The notes beneath the pieces were generated by a model. It saw only the letters and a program-made list of their open reading frames with translations. It was not told where the DNA came from and did no database searches. Shown here one piece after another: positions 1 to 6,589 of a stretch of 26,682 nt of DNA. Positions within the stretch are counted from its first letter, which is position 1, and each line of letters starts with the position of its first letter. The DNA is from DASXTS01 sp036505275. Lineage in GTDB: Bacteria; Actinomycetota; Actinomycetes; Mycobacteriales; Pseudonocardiaceae. A program made the position numbers and the translations under genes. Location: NCBI GenBank assembly GCA_036505275.1, contig DASXTS010000209.1, forward strand, positions 1 through 26,682, read 5' to 3'.

Positions 1-488
1 ACGGAGTTGTGCCGCCGCGCGTTGGACGGCGGTGGGCTGCCGGAGGTGAACGGGGAGAAGCCGCACCTGCTGGTCACCCTGTCCTACGAGAGCCTGGTCG
101 GGCAGTTGGGCGCGGGGCCGGCAAGCCTGAGTTGGGTGGGGCCGATCAGCGCCGCGGACGTACGCATGCTGGCATGTGATTGCTCGATCATTCCTGCGGT
201 ATTGAACAGCGCGGGTGAGGTGCTGGACATTGGGCGCAAGACAACGTGTGGCCGATCGCTATCCGCCGGGCGATTGAGTTGCGGGATCGGACTTGCCGGT
301 ACGCCGGGTGTGAGGTGCCGGCGCAGCATTGTGCTATCCATCATAAGCGGCCGTGGGTGGAGGGTGGGCCGACCAGTTACCGGGGTGGGGTACTGGCGTG
401 CAGAAATCACCACGCCCAGGCGCACAGGTACGTCGTGTTCCGAGCCCACGGCCGATTCACCGTCAACGTAATTAGGCCGTGCCCATGA
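1..488 (+). pseudogene. DUF222/HNH endonuclease (13E12 family), 3' part, frameshifted
   Basis: The left edge enters a gene of the actinobacterial DUF222-HNH (13E12 repeat) family. In frame 1 the reading gives the end of the DUF222 region, finishing in GRKT at about 232-243. The family's HNH module continues in frame 3 from about 246: WPIAIRRAIELRDRTC, then CEVPAQHCAIHHKRPW (the HH of the nuclease site) and the CRNHHAQAH end, stopping at TGA 486-488. Family members usually read GRxTRxWPxAIRRA without a break, so about one base is missing near 243-246. The HNH fold would bind metal and cut DNA. These genes are multicopy and often decayed in actinobacteria, so a true pseudogene is plausible. A sequencing error cannot be excluded. 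The 5' part is outside the window. Confidence 0.8.
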
Positions 489-533
489 CACGCGCGGGAC
501 GGCGAGGTCCACGGTTTGGGCGGCTCAACGGGG

Positions 534-539
534 CACACT
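534..539 (+). promoter_or_regulatory. possible -10 element, leaderless start of sepIVA-like gene
   Basis: The hexamer CACACT ends 7 nt before the GTG start at 547 and is followed by GGTCGG. The same ACACTGG-n-CGG-GTG layout occurs before ftsY. It resembles a degenerate actinobacterial -10 (TANNNT) that would start transcription at or next to the start codon. No convincing -35 is visible. Confidence 0.3.
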
Positions 540-546
540 GGTCGGC

Positions 547-1221
547 GTGTACCGGGTGTTCGAGTCGCTCGACGAGCTGGTGACGCTGGTCGAGGAGGCC
601 AGGGGCGTGCCGATGACGTCCGGATGCGTGGTGCCGCGCGGAGCTGTGCTCGAACTGCTCGACGAGGTCCGCGACGCCCTGCCGGGGGAGGTGGACGATG
701 CGCAGGACGTACTCGACCACCGCGACGAAATCCTGGCGAAGGCGCGGACCGCGGCGGACGAGCTGCTGGCCGACGCCAAGGCGCAGGCCGAGCGGGCCGT
801 GGCCGAGGCGCGGGCCGAGGCGCAGCGGCTGGTGGCCGACGCGAGGGCCGAGGCGGAGCGCACTGTGGACAGCGGCCGCCGCAAGTACGACGAGCTGGTG
901 GCCAGGGCCGATGCCGACGCGGAGCGGGCCATCGCGGCCGGCAAGGCCGCATACGACCGTGCCATGACCGACGCCAGGGCCGAGCAGGCGAGGCTGGTTT
1001 CGAACACGGAGATCGTGCAGGCCGCGCATCGGGAGTCGGCACGGGTCGTGGACGCCGCGACCGAGGAGGCCGACCGGCTGCGCGGCGAGTGCGACGAGTT
1101 CGTGGACGGCAAGCTGGCCGAGTTCGAGGAGCTGCTGGACCACACCATGCGCCTTGTCAGCCGGGGCCGCGGCCAGCTCCGTGGCCCGGTCGGTGCCGCC
1201 GACGCCCGCAGCCGGCACTGA
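547..1221 (+). CDS. sepIVA: SepIVA-like DivIVA-family septum/cell-elongation protein
   Basis: This 224-residue protein starts MYRVFESLDELVTLVEEARG and continues VPMTSGCVVPRG, the N-terminus I know from mycobacterial Rv2927c (SepIVA). After about residue 55 it becomes a long, uninterrupted Ala/Glu/Arg-rich coiled coil to about residue 200 (for example EARAEAQRLVADARAEAER), then a short basic tail. DivIVA-type proteins form filaments at septa or poles and recruit envelope-synthesis factors. SepIVA is essential for division and membrane-domain organisation in mycobacteria. The start is GTG 547, chosen because MYRVFE is the conserved N-terminus. It is followed by yceD, rnc and mutM as in mycobacteria, which supports the assignment. 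Whether it is septal in this organism is inferred. Confidence 0.87.
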   Translation: MYRVFESLDELVTLVEEARGVPMTSGCVVPRGAVLELLDEVRDALPGEVDDAQDVLDHRDEILAKARTAADELLADAKAQAERAVAEARAEAQRLVADARAEAERTVDSGRRKYDELVARADADAERAIAAGKAAYDRAMTDARAEQARLVSNTEIVQAAHRESARVVDAATEEADRLRGECDEFVDGKLAEFEELLDHTMRLVSRGRGQLRGPVGAADARSRH

Positions 1222-1279
1222 AGGCCTGTCTCGCGGATCTTTGGCCTGCTGGGCGGCGCCGATCCACGGGACGGACCCT

Positions 1280-1299
1280 GGCGGCCCGGCGGGGCCGCC
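1280..1299 (+). terminator. possible terminator hairpin after sepIVA-like gene
   Basis: There is a perfect 8-bp stem GGCGGCCC / GGGCCGCC with a 4-nt GGCG loop, 59 nt after the sepIVA-like stop codon. It is followed only by GATTTCG, so no real U-tract is present. The rest of the 155-nt gap (1222-1376) holds the putative yceD promoter and nothing else I can identify. Confidence 0.35.
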
Positions 1300-1326
1300 G
1301 ATTTCGCCCAGCCGGCCGCGCTCACG

Positions 1327-1332
1327 TACCCT
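1327..1332 (+). promoter_or_regulatory. possible -10 element of yceD-rpmF-rnc-mutM
   Basis: TACCCT fits the actinobacterial TANNNT -10 and lies 44 nt before the yceD ATG. The same hexamer occurs before smc (15307) and the KimA-type gene (11523). No clear -35 is visible. Confidence 0.3.
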
Positions 1333-1376
1333 GGCCGTGCTGGCCTGCCTGCCGATCCGCCAGCAGAGCCATTGAT

Positions 1377-1982
1377 ATGTCCTACCGTCGTACCGCGCCG
1401 CGCGCATCGGCCCGTCGCGCAGACCGCCGGGACCCGTCCGGTCCGTGGGTGATCGACACCCGCGATGTGGGCCGCCGACCAGGGTCCATGCGGCGCTACC
1501 ACCGCACCGTCGAGGCACCGGCCGGGATCGGTGTCCCCGGGGTCATCGAGGTGCCTGCGGGCAGCGCCGTCGAGCTGGACCTGCGGGTGGAATCCGTCGT
1601 GGAGGGCGTGCTCGTCTCCGGCACCGCGACCGCGGACGTCAGCGGCGAGTGCTCGCGCTGCCTCGACCAGCTCTCGGACACCGTTGTGGTGGCTCTCACC
1701 GAGCTGTACGCGTACCCGGACAGCACCACCGACGCGAGCACTGACGAGGACGAGGTGAGCCGCGTAGTGGACGACCTCGTGGACACCGAGCCTCTCGTGC
1801 GCGACGCCGTCCTGCTGGCGTTGCCGCAGGTCCCGCTGTGTGCCGACGACTGCGCCGGGCTATGTCCTGAGTGCGGCGGGAAGCGGGCCGAGCTCGGACC
1901 GGATCACCGCCATGAGACCATTGACCCGCGCTGGGCCGCCCTGCTTCGCCGGCGCAGCGATGTCGAGGAGGAGAAAAGGTAA
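1377..1982 (+). CDS. yceD: YceD/DUF177 family protein
   Basis: This 201-residue protein belongs to the YceD (DUF177) family, which is commonly encoded just upstream of rpmF and is linked genetically to rRNA/ribosome biogenesis. The visible signature is the family core: IDTRDVGRRPGSM near the N-terminus, ECSRCLDQL in the middle, LTELYAYPDS, and a C-terminal cysteine cluster CADDCAGLCPECGG followed by DPRWAAL, a likely metal-binding knuckle. ATG 1377 is the first plausible start. An internal GTG at 1449 would cut off part of the conserved N-terminus. The reading frame is open upstream but out of character there. The stop is 1 nt before the rpmF start, so the two genes are translationally linked. 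It corresponds by order to mycobacterial Rv2926c. Molecular function is not established. Confidence 0.88.
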   Translation: MSYRRTAPRASARRADRRDPSGPWVIDTRDVGRRPGSMRRYHRTVEAPAGIGVPGVIEVPAGSAVELDLRVESVVEGVLVSGTATADVSGECSRCLDQLSDTVVVALTELYAYPDSTTDASTDEDEVSRVVDDLVDTEPLVRDAVLLALPQVPLCADDCAGLCPECGGKRAELGPDHRHETIDPRWAALLRRRSDVEEEKR

Positions 1983-1983
1983 C

Positions 1984-2166
1984 GTGGCCGTCCCCAAGCG
2001 CAGGACTTCCCGCTCGAACACCCGATCCCGGCGTGCCCAGTGGAAGACCTCGGCGCCGACCCTGGTGACCTGCAGCAACCGCGCCTGCGGCAAGCTGAAG
2101 CCGCCCCACATCGCCTGCCCGGCCTGCGGCACGTACAACGGCCGCCAGATGGTCGCCCCGGCCTGA
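1984..2166 (+). CDS. rpmF: 50S ribosomal protein L32
   Basis: This 60-residue protein reads MAVPKRRTSRSNTRSRRAQW, followed by a four-cysteine zinc ribbon (CSNRAC and CPAC) and a GTYNGRQ tail, the usual bacterial L32 pattern. It sits at the peptidyl-transferase side of the large subunit. The start is GTG 1984, preceded by an AGGAGGAGAAAAGG Shine-Dalgarno stretch inside the end of yceD. The upstream in-frame extension is not L32-like. This is the zinc-binding (C+) form; no C- paralogue is visible in the window. The yceD-rpmF pair is widespread in bacteria. In M. tuberculosis, as I recall, rpmF is not in this position, so the order here is the more ancestral-looking one. Confidence 0.96.
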   Translation: MAVPKRRTSRSNTRSRRAQWKTSAPTLVTCSNRACGKLKPPHIACPACGTYNGRQMVAPA

Positions 2167-2183
2167 CCCTGGCCGGCTCGCCA

Positions 2184-2906
2184 GTGGGGGTCAGAGCACA
2201 GAAGGGCCGGGCCGCCGACCGGGCTCCGTTGGTGACCGCGCTCGGTGTCGTCCTGGACGCCGAGCTGCTGGAGCTTGCCCTCACCCACCGGTCCTTCGCG
2301 TACGAGAACGGCGGACTGCTGCCCAACGAGCGGCTGGAGTTCCTCGGTGACGCCGTGCTCGGCTTCGCAGTGACCGATCACCTCTACCGCACGCATCCGA
2401 AGCTGCCCGAGGGCCAGCTTGCCAAGCTGCGGGCGAGCGTGGTCAACATGCACGCTCTCGCCGGCGTGGCCAGGTCGCTCGGTGACGGCGGCCTCGGGCA
2501 GCACCTGCTGCTGGGGCGCGGCGAGGAGCTGACCGGCGGCAGGGACAAGGCAAGCATCCTTGCCGACGCCGTCGAAGCGCTGATCGGCGCCGTCTACCTG
2601 CAGCATGGCATCGCCGTCGCCGTCGAGCTGGTGCACCGGCTGTTCCGCGAGCTGCTCGACGCCGCGCCGCTGCTGGGCGCCGGCCTGGACTGGAAGACCA
2701 GCCTGCAAGAGCTGACCGCGACGGCGGAGCTCGGCGTGCCGGAGTACCGGGTCACCGAGGACGGCCCGGACCATCTCAAGCACTTCACCGCCGCGGTGGT
2801 GGTCGGCGGCGTCGAGTACGGGCACGGCGAGGGCCGCACCAAGAAGGAAGCCGAGCAGAAGGCGGCAGAGGCAGCCTGGCGTGCCCTCTCCGAGGGCACG
2901 CCGTGA
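2184..2906 (+). CDS. rnc: ribonuclease III
   Basis: RNase III cleaves double-stranded RNA in rRNA processing and mRNA turnover. From GTG 2184 the product is 240 residues. It contains the signature NERLEFLGDAVLG with catalytic Glu52 and Asp56, then LAKLRASVVN and the second acidic cluster in ILADAVEALIGAVYL. A C-terminal double-stranded RNA-binding domain covers about residues 165-236 (DWKTSLQELTA ... GRTKKEAEQKAAEAAWRAL). GTG 2184 is chosen because it lies just after rpmF and gives the normal family length; GTG 2232 is an alternative. No strong ribosome-binding site is visible, so coupling to rpmF is likely. The TGA stop at 2904-2906 lies inside the left arm of a 42-bp palindrome, which therefore supplies the end of the gene. 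Confidence 0.95.
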   Translation: MGVRAQKGRAADRAPLVTALGVVLDAELLELALTHRSFAYENGGLLPNERLEFLGDAVLGFAVTDHLYRTHPKLPEGQLAKLRASVVNMHALAGVARSLGDGGLGQHLLLGRGEELTGGRDKASILADAVEALIGAVYLQHGIAVAVELVHRLFRELLDAAPLLGAGLDWKTSLQELTATAELGVPEYRVTEDGPDHLKHFTAAVVVGGVEYGHGEGRTKKEAEQKAAEAAWRALSEGTP

Positions 2907-2943
2907 GTGGCAAATGGTGCTGCAACACCATTTGCCACTCACG
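2902..2943. repeat. 42-bp perfect-armed palindrome, copy 1
   Basis: The left arm CGTGAGTGGCAAATGGTG (2902-2919) and its exact reverse complement (2926-2943) flank a 6-nt centre CTGCAA. Copy 2 at 8161-8202 has identical 18-bp arms. It overlaps the rnc stop codon and ends 17 nt before mutM. It could be a REP-like dispersed element, a bidirectional terminator/RNA-processing hairpin, or a protein-binding dyad. It is not an ordinary terminator, as no T-run follows. Confidence 0.9.
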
Positions 2944-2960
2944 AGCGACGCGAAGGCGTC

Positions 2961-3845
2961 GTGCCTGAGCTGCCCGAGGTGGAGGTCGTCCGCCGGGGCC
3001 TCGGCGAGCACGTGGTCGGCCGGCGGATCACCGCTGTGGAGGTCCGGCATCCGCGGGCGGTGCGCCGGCACCTTCCTGGGGCGGCGGACTTCGCAGCGCG
3101 GCTGGACGGCCGGACGGTGACCGCGGCATGCCGGCGCGGCAAGTACCTGTGGCTCGAACTGGACGCCCAGCTGGAGGCCCAGCCACCCGAGCGCGCCACT
3201 GACGCCGTGCTCGCCCACCTCGGCATGAGCGGGCAGCTGCTGGTGCGGCCGGCCAGCGCGCTGGACGAGACGCACCTGCGCATCCGGCTGCGCCTGGACG
3301 ACGGCAACGAGCTGCGCTTCGTCGACCAGCGCACGTTCGGCGGGTTCTCGGTCGAGGAGCTGACCGCGGACGGCGTGCCGGCGCCGGTTGCGCACATCGC
3401 CCGCGACCCGTTCGACCCGCGCTACGACATGGACGCCGTGGTGGGGCGGATGCGCCGCAAGAACACCGGGCTCAAGCGGGCGTTGCTGGACCAGACGCTG
3501 ATCTCCGGCATCGGCAACATCTACGCCGACGAGGCGCTGTGGCAGGCACGGCTGCACTGGGCCCGGCCGACCGCCACCCTCACGAGGCCGGCCGCCCGCC
3601 GGCTGCTGGCCGCCGCCGCCGAGGTGATGACCGCCGCCCTCGGCGAGGGCGGCACGTCGTTCGACGCGCTGTACGTCAACGTCAACGGCCAGTCCGGCTA
3701 CTTCGACCGGTCGCTGGCGGTGTACGGGCAGGACGGCAAGCCGTGCCGGCGGTGCGGCGAGCCGGTGCGCCGCGAGGTGTTCATGAACCGGTCGTCCTAC
3801 TCCTGCCCGCGCTGCCAACCACGCCCGCGCCGCCCGCACTGGTAA
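2961..3845 (+). CDS. mutM: formamidopyrimidine-DNA glycosylase
   Basis: MutM (Fpg) removes 8-oxoguanine and formamidopyrimidines and cleaves the abasic site. From GTG 2961 the 294-residue product starts MPELPEVEVVRRGL, giving the catalytic Pro2 and Glu3. This fixes the start, because Pro2 must become the N-terminal residue. Further hallmarks are HLGMSGQLLV, GIGNIYADEALW in the helix-two-turn-helix and a C-terminal zinc finger with Cys262, Cys265, Cys282 and Cys285. An in-frame GTG at 2907 inside the palindrome would add 18 spurious residues. It follows rnc as in mycobacteria (rnc-fpg) and probably belongs to the yceD operon. The palindrome between rnc and mutM could uncouple the two. Confidence 0.96.
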   Translation: MPELPEVEVVRRGLGEHVVGRRITAVEVRHPRAVRRHLPGAADFAARLDGRTVTAACRRGKYLWLELDAQLEAQPPERATDAVLAHLGMSGQLLVRPASALDETHLRIRLRLDDGNELRFVDQRTFGGFSVEELTADGVPAPVAHIARDPFDPRYDMDAVVGRMRRKNTGLKRALLDQTLISGIGNIYADEALWQARLHWARPTATLTRPAARRLLAAAAEVMTAALGEGGTSFDALYVNVNGQSGYFDRSLAVYGQDGKPCRRCGEPVRREVFMNRSSYSCPRCQPRPRRPHW

Positions 3846-3889
3846 CCGCAAGCAACCGCAACTGCTGACCGCTGCGGTAGCACGGGCGC

Positions 3890-3895
3890 TACGCT
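3890..3895 (+). promoter_or_regulatory. possible -10 element, leaderless hemopexin/peptidase gene
   Basis: TACGCT ends 8 nt before the ATG at 3904, so a transcript would begin at or within a few bases of the start codon. CTGACC at 3865-3870 (19-nt spacing) is a possible -35. This suggests the gene has its own promoter after mutM. Confidence 0.4.
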
Positions 3896-3903
3896 GCGCG
3901 ACC

Positions 3904-5013
3904 ATGAGCAAGCTTGCCGGATTCCTGGTGCCGCAGCGCGGCAAGGCGTACTTCTTCTACGAGGACCGGTACGCCCGCTACGACGTGACGGCGGATGCGG
4001 TCGACCCCGGCTATCCCAAACCGATCAGCGGCAACTGGACCGGCGCGTTCGACCGCGACATCGGCGCCGCGGTGCTGCGACCTGCCGGCGACTACGCCTA
4101 CCTCTTCCGCGGCGCGGAGTACGTCAAGATCGACATGCTGGCCAACAGCCGCATCGACGGCTACCCGAAGTTGATCGCAGACTACTGGCCTGGGCTGTTC
4201 GACGCCGATATCGACGCCGCGCTGCCGGCGCTGGACAGCACGCACACGTACTTCTTCAAGGGCAGCGAGTACACCAAGTACGACTGGGGCGCCGACCAGA
4301 TGGTGGACGGCTACCCGAAGTCCATAACCGACCACTGGCCCGGGGTGTACCCGTGGGGCATCGACACGACAGTGGCCTGGCCCGACGGCAACGCCTACTT
4401 CTTCAGCGGCTCGGAGTACGTCCGGTTCGATCTGAACACCAACACCGCGCCGGCCGGCTACCCGAAGTCGGTCGACCTGTACTGGCGCGGGCTCTCCGCG
4501 CTGACCTCGCCGGGAACGGCTCCCACGGCGGAACGGCCGATAGCGGTGGAGAACCCCGGCGGCGGCCGGATCACCGACAAGCACGACCCCGCTGCGGCCG
4601 ACCTGGTGACCGTCACCGGCCCGAACGGCAAGCAGGTGCAGCTGCACAACCTGGCCGCCCGGTTCTGGGGGCAGCTCGTCGCGGCCGCGCGGGCCGACGG
4701 CATCGCCGATCCGCTGCTGCTGCCCGTCTCCGGTTATCGCAGCTCGGAGACCCAGCGGCGGCTCTTCGAGGCCGCGGTGGCCAAGTATGGCTCGGAGGCC
4801 GAGGCGCGCAGGTGGGTGGCGGCGCCCGGCGGCAGCGCGCACCAGTCCGGCCGCGCGGTGGACTGCTGGATGGGCACCGCCAACGACAGCGAGAACGTGG
4901 CCACCCAGCGGGCCACTCCGCAGTGGACCTGGCTCAATACGAACGCAGCACGGTTCGGGTTCTACCCCTACGACGCCGAGCCGTGGCACTGGGAGTACAA
5001 CCCGACGGCCTGA
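3904..5013 (+). CDS. hemopexin-repeat protein with C-terminal VanY/M15-like peptidase domain
   Basis: This 369-residue protein has two parts. Residues about 10-200 hold four hemopexin-type repeats, each with an aromatic-rich AYFF..YxRYD strand pair followed by GYPKxIxxxWxG (centred near 14-45, 62-95, 113-146 and 162-196), enough for one four-bladed propeller. Residues about 230-369 form an M15 D,D-carboxypeptidase (VanY-like) domain: SGYRSSETQ at 276, GGSAHQSGRAVD with zinc ligands His313 and Asp320, and EPWHWEY with the probable catalytic Glu359 and zinc ligand His362. All catalytic residues are present, so cleavage of a peptidoglycan stem peptide or related D-amino-acid peptide is likely. 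There is no signal peptide, lipobox or membrane segment. That is odd for a wall enzyme and suggests release by lysis, non-classical export or a cytosolic role. Substrate and biological role are unknown. Confidence 0.83.
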   Translation: MSKLAGFLVPQRGKAYFFYEDRYARYDVTADAVDPGYPKPISGNWTGAFDRDIGAAVLRPAGDYAYLFRGAEYVKIDMLANSRIDGYPKLIADYWPGLFDADIDAALPALDSTHTYFFKGSEYTKYDWGADQMVDGYPKSITDHWPGVYPWGIDTTVAWPDGNAYFFSGSEYVRFDLNTNTAPAGYPKSVDLYWRGLSALTSPGTAPTAERPIAVENPGGGRITDKHDPAAADLVTVTGPNGKQVQLHNLAARFWGQLVAAARADGIADPLLLPVSGYRSSETQRRLFEAAVAKYGSEAEARRWVAAPGGSAHQSGRAVDCWMGTANDSENVATQRATPQWTWLNTNAARFGFYPYDAEPWHWEYNPTA

Positions 5014-5031
5014 CGACCGCTCCGCGCTGGC

Positions 5032-5954
5032 TCATACCCGGCCGCGGTCGATGTCCGGCTCGAGATAGATCGTGCACTCCAGCTCGACCGCGGCCCGCAC
5101 CCGCCGCTCCGCGCCGTCGATCGTGCGCGCCACCGTGGCCGCGGTGTCCGCCCCGTTCACCGCGATCTTGGCGCCGATCAGCAGATGGTCCGGGCTGAGG
5201 TGCATGGTGCGCATGTGGATCACGCGCTGCACCCCGGGCTCGTCGACCAGCGCCCGCTCGATGGCTGCCACCACCTCGTCGGTGGCCGACTCGCCGATCA
5301 GCAGGCTGCGGGTCTCGATCCCCAGCACCCAGGCCACCGAGATCAGCAGCCGCCGATCGCGAGGGTGCCGATGCTGTCCCACACACTGTCGCCGGTGATC
5401 GTGGTCAGGGTGACGCCGACCAGGGCGAAGAACAGCCCGAGCAGGGCACCGAGGTCCTCGAGCAGCACCACAGCCAGCTCCGGCGCCCTGGTGTGCCGAA
5501 CGAACTCCGCCCAGGTCCGGCCGCTGCGGGCCGCCCGGGACTCGCGGACCGCGGTGCGCAGCGAGAACGACTCCAGCACGATCGCGATACCGAGCACGCC
5601 GAACGCCCAGGCCGGGCTCTCCAGCTCCGCCGGGGAGTGCAGCTTGTGCCAGCCCTCGTAGAGTGCGAACAGGCCGCCGACCAGGAAGATCGTCAACGCC
5701 ACCAGGAACGCGTACAGGTAACGGAACGCCCCGTACCCGAACGGGTGCAGCGCCGACGCCGGCCGCCGCGCCCGCTTGCCGCCGATCAGCAGCAGGATCT
5801 GGTTGCCGGAGTCGGCGGTGGAATGCACGCCCTCCGCGAGCATCGATGACGACCCGGTGAACGCCCACGCCAAATACTTGCTCGCCGCGATGCCGAGGTT
5901 CGCCGCGAGCGCCGCGATGATCGCCACCCGGCCACCGCTGCGCTCGCCGTTCAT
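5032..5954 (-). pseudogene. cation diffusion facilitator (CDF) transporter, single frameshift
   Basis: CDF proteins export divalent metals such as Zn2+ in exchange for protons. Reading from ATG 5954, the frame gives MNGERSGGRVAIIAALAANL, then EGVHSTADSGNQILLLIGG with the His/Asp metal site of the second transmembrane pair, LHPFGYGAFRYLYAFLV and LAVVLLEDLGALLGLFFALVG. At about 5345 it hits a stop (GGC GGC TGC TGA). The adjacent frame continues exactly where homologues would (LLISVAWVLGIETRSLLIGE) and ends with a complete cytoplasmic dimer domain at 5032. One missing base explains everything; the repaired length would be 307 residues. The HSTADSGNQ motif recalls the ZnT9-like branch. It may be a recent inactivation or a base-call error. 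It runs convergent to the hemopexin/peptidase gene, with 18 nt between them. Confidence 0.82.
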
Positions 5955-5965
5955 GTAAGCGCAGC

Positions 5966-6403
5966 CTACGGGCTGGGCGGGGGCGCCGGCCCGGTACGGG
6001 CCGCTGCCGGCGGGGGAGCGAGCACGGCCGTCCGGGTGAGCCGCGCCGCCATCCCGGCGACCAGCCGAACCGCGGCCGCCAGCGCGCAGCCGGCCAGCGC
6101 GGTCCCGAGCAACACCGCGGCCGCATCGGCCGCCTGCAGGGTCAGCGCGAGGTCGCCGCTGCGGCCGAGGACGAATCCGGCGTGCAGCCCCCACGCGACG
6201 GCCGCGGTGCCCAGCGTCGCCGGCACGGTAGTGAGCCCAGCCAGCGTGGCCACCACGACGCAGAGGGCGAAGAGCGACCGCGCCGGATGCCCGGTGCCGC
6301 CGGTCGCGACGGCTCCGATCGTCACCGCGACGGCGGCAAGGGCCCCGACGGGAATACCGGTCGCACCGTCGACCGGCGGGCTCGACACGACACGGCCAGG
6401 CAC
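5966..6403 (-). CDS. small multi-pass membrane protein, unknown function
   Basis: About 145 residues if started at GTG 6403 (a TTG at 6409 is also possible). The sequence is dominated by Ala/Val/Leu-rich hydrophobic segments that could form three or four membrane helices, including GALAAVAVTIGAVATGG, SLFALCVVVATLAGL, VAWGLHAGFVLG and AVLLGTALAGCALAAAV. It ends in a Pro/Ala-rich tail. I do not recognise a family. Its TAG stop is 11 nt upstream of the CDF start on the same strand, so the two are probably co-transcribed. It is divergent from the Na+/H+ antiporter gene. Hydrophobic GC-rich reading frames can be spurious, but codon-position bias and the tight spacing support a real gene. Confidence 0.55.
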   Translation of the reverse strand: MPGRVVSSPPVDGATGIPVGALAAVAVTIGAVATGGTGHPARSLFALCVVVATLAGLTTVPATLGTAAVAWGLHAGFVLGRSGDLALTLQAADAAAVLLGTALAGCALAAAVRLVAGMAARLTRTAVLAPPPAAARTGPAPPPSP

Positions 6404-6445
6404 GCCCAACAGTGCACCGCTGGCCGCGGCTGGTCAGGCGTCCCC

Positions 6446-6467
6446 TGTCGCGGAATTGTCGCGGAAT
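6446..6467. repeat. 11-bp direct repeat in divergent intergenic region
   Basis: TGTCGCGGAAT occurs twice back-to-back (6446-6456 and 6457-6467). It lies in the 186-nt gap between the minus-strand membrane-protein gene and the plus-strand antiporter gene, where a regulator controlling both could bind. No known regulator site is recognised. Confidence 0.4.
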
Positions 6468-6518
6468 CTGCGGCCGGATGCCCGATCTTGACGACTCCTT
6501 GATCCGGCCGTGTCGGGT

Positions 6519-6524
6519 TAGGGT
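6519..6524 (+). promoter_or_regulatory. possible -10 element for antiporter gene
   Basis: TAGGGT fits TANNNT and lies 65 nt before the antiporter ATG. TTGATC (6499-6504) and TTGACG (6488-6493) are -35-like, but their spacings (14 and 25 nt) are not ideal, so this is tentative. Confidence 0.25.
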
Positions 6525-6589
6525 TAGCCCGGCGCGCCGGGAAGTCTGGTCGGCACACGTGGCCGGACGAGGGACGAAGGGGCGCGGTC

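Noticed and set aside
2902..2943. Simple rho-independent terminator of rnc
   Set aside because: The dyad is long and AT-containing, lacks a following T-run, overlaps the stop codon, and an identical copy lies elsewhere.
2907..2960. N-terminal extension of MutM starting inside the palindrome
   Set aside because: MutM catalysis needs Pro directly after the initiator methionine, which only GTG 2961 gives.
1860..3944. A 694-codon minus-strand frame across rpmF-rnc-mutM
   Set aside because: It overlaps three certain genes and has no domain signature; an artefact of high GC.
6505..6535. Telomere-like GGGTTAGGGTTAG repeat
   Set aside because: Only two short units in a promoter-like region; no other sign of a chromosome end.
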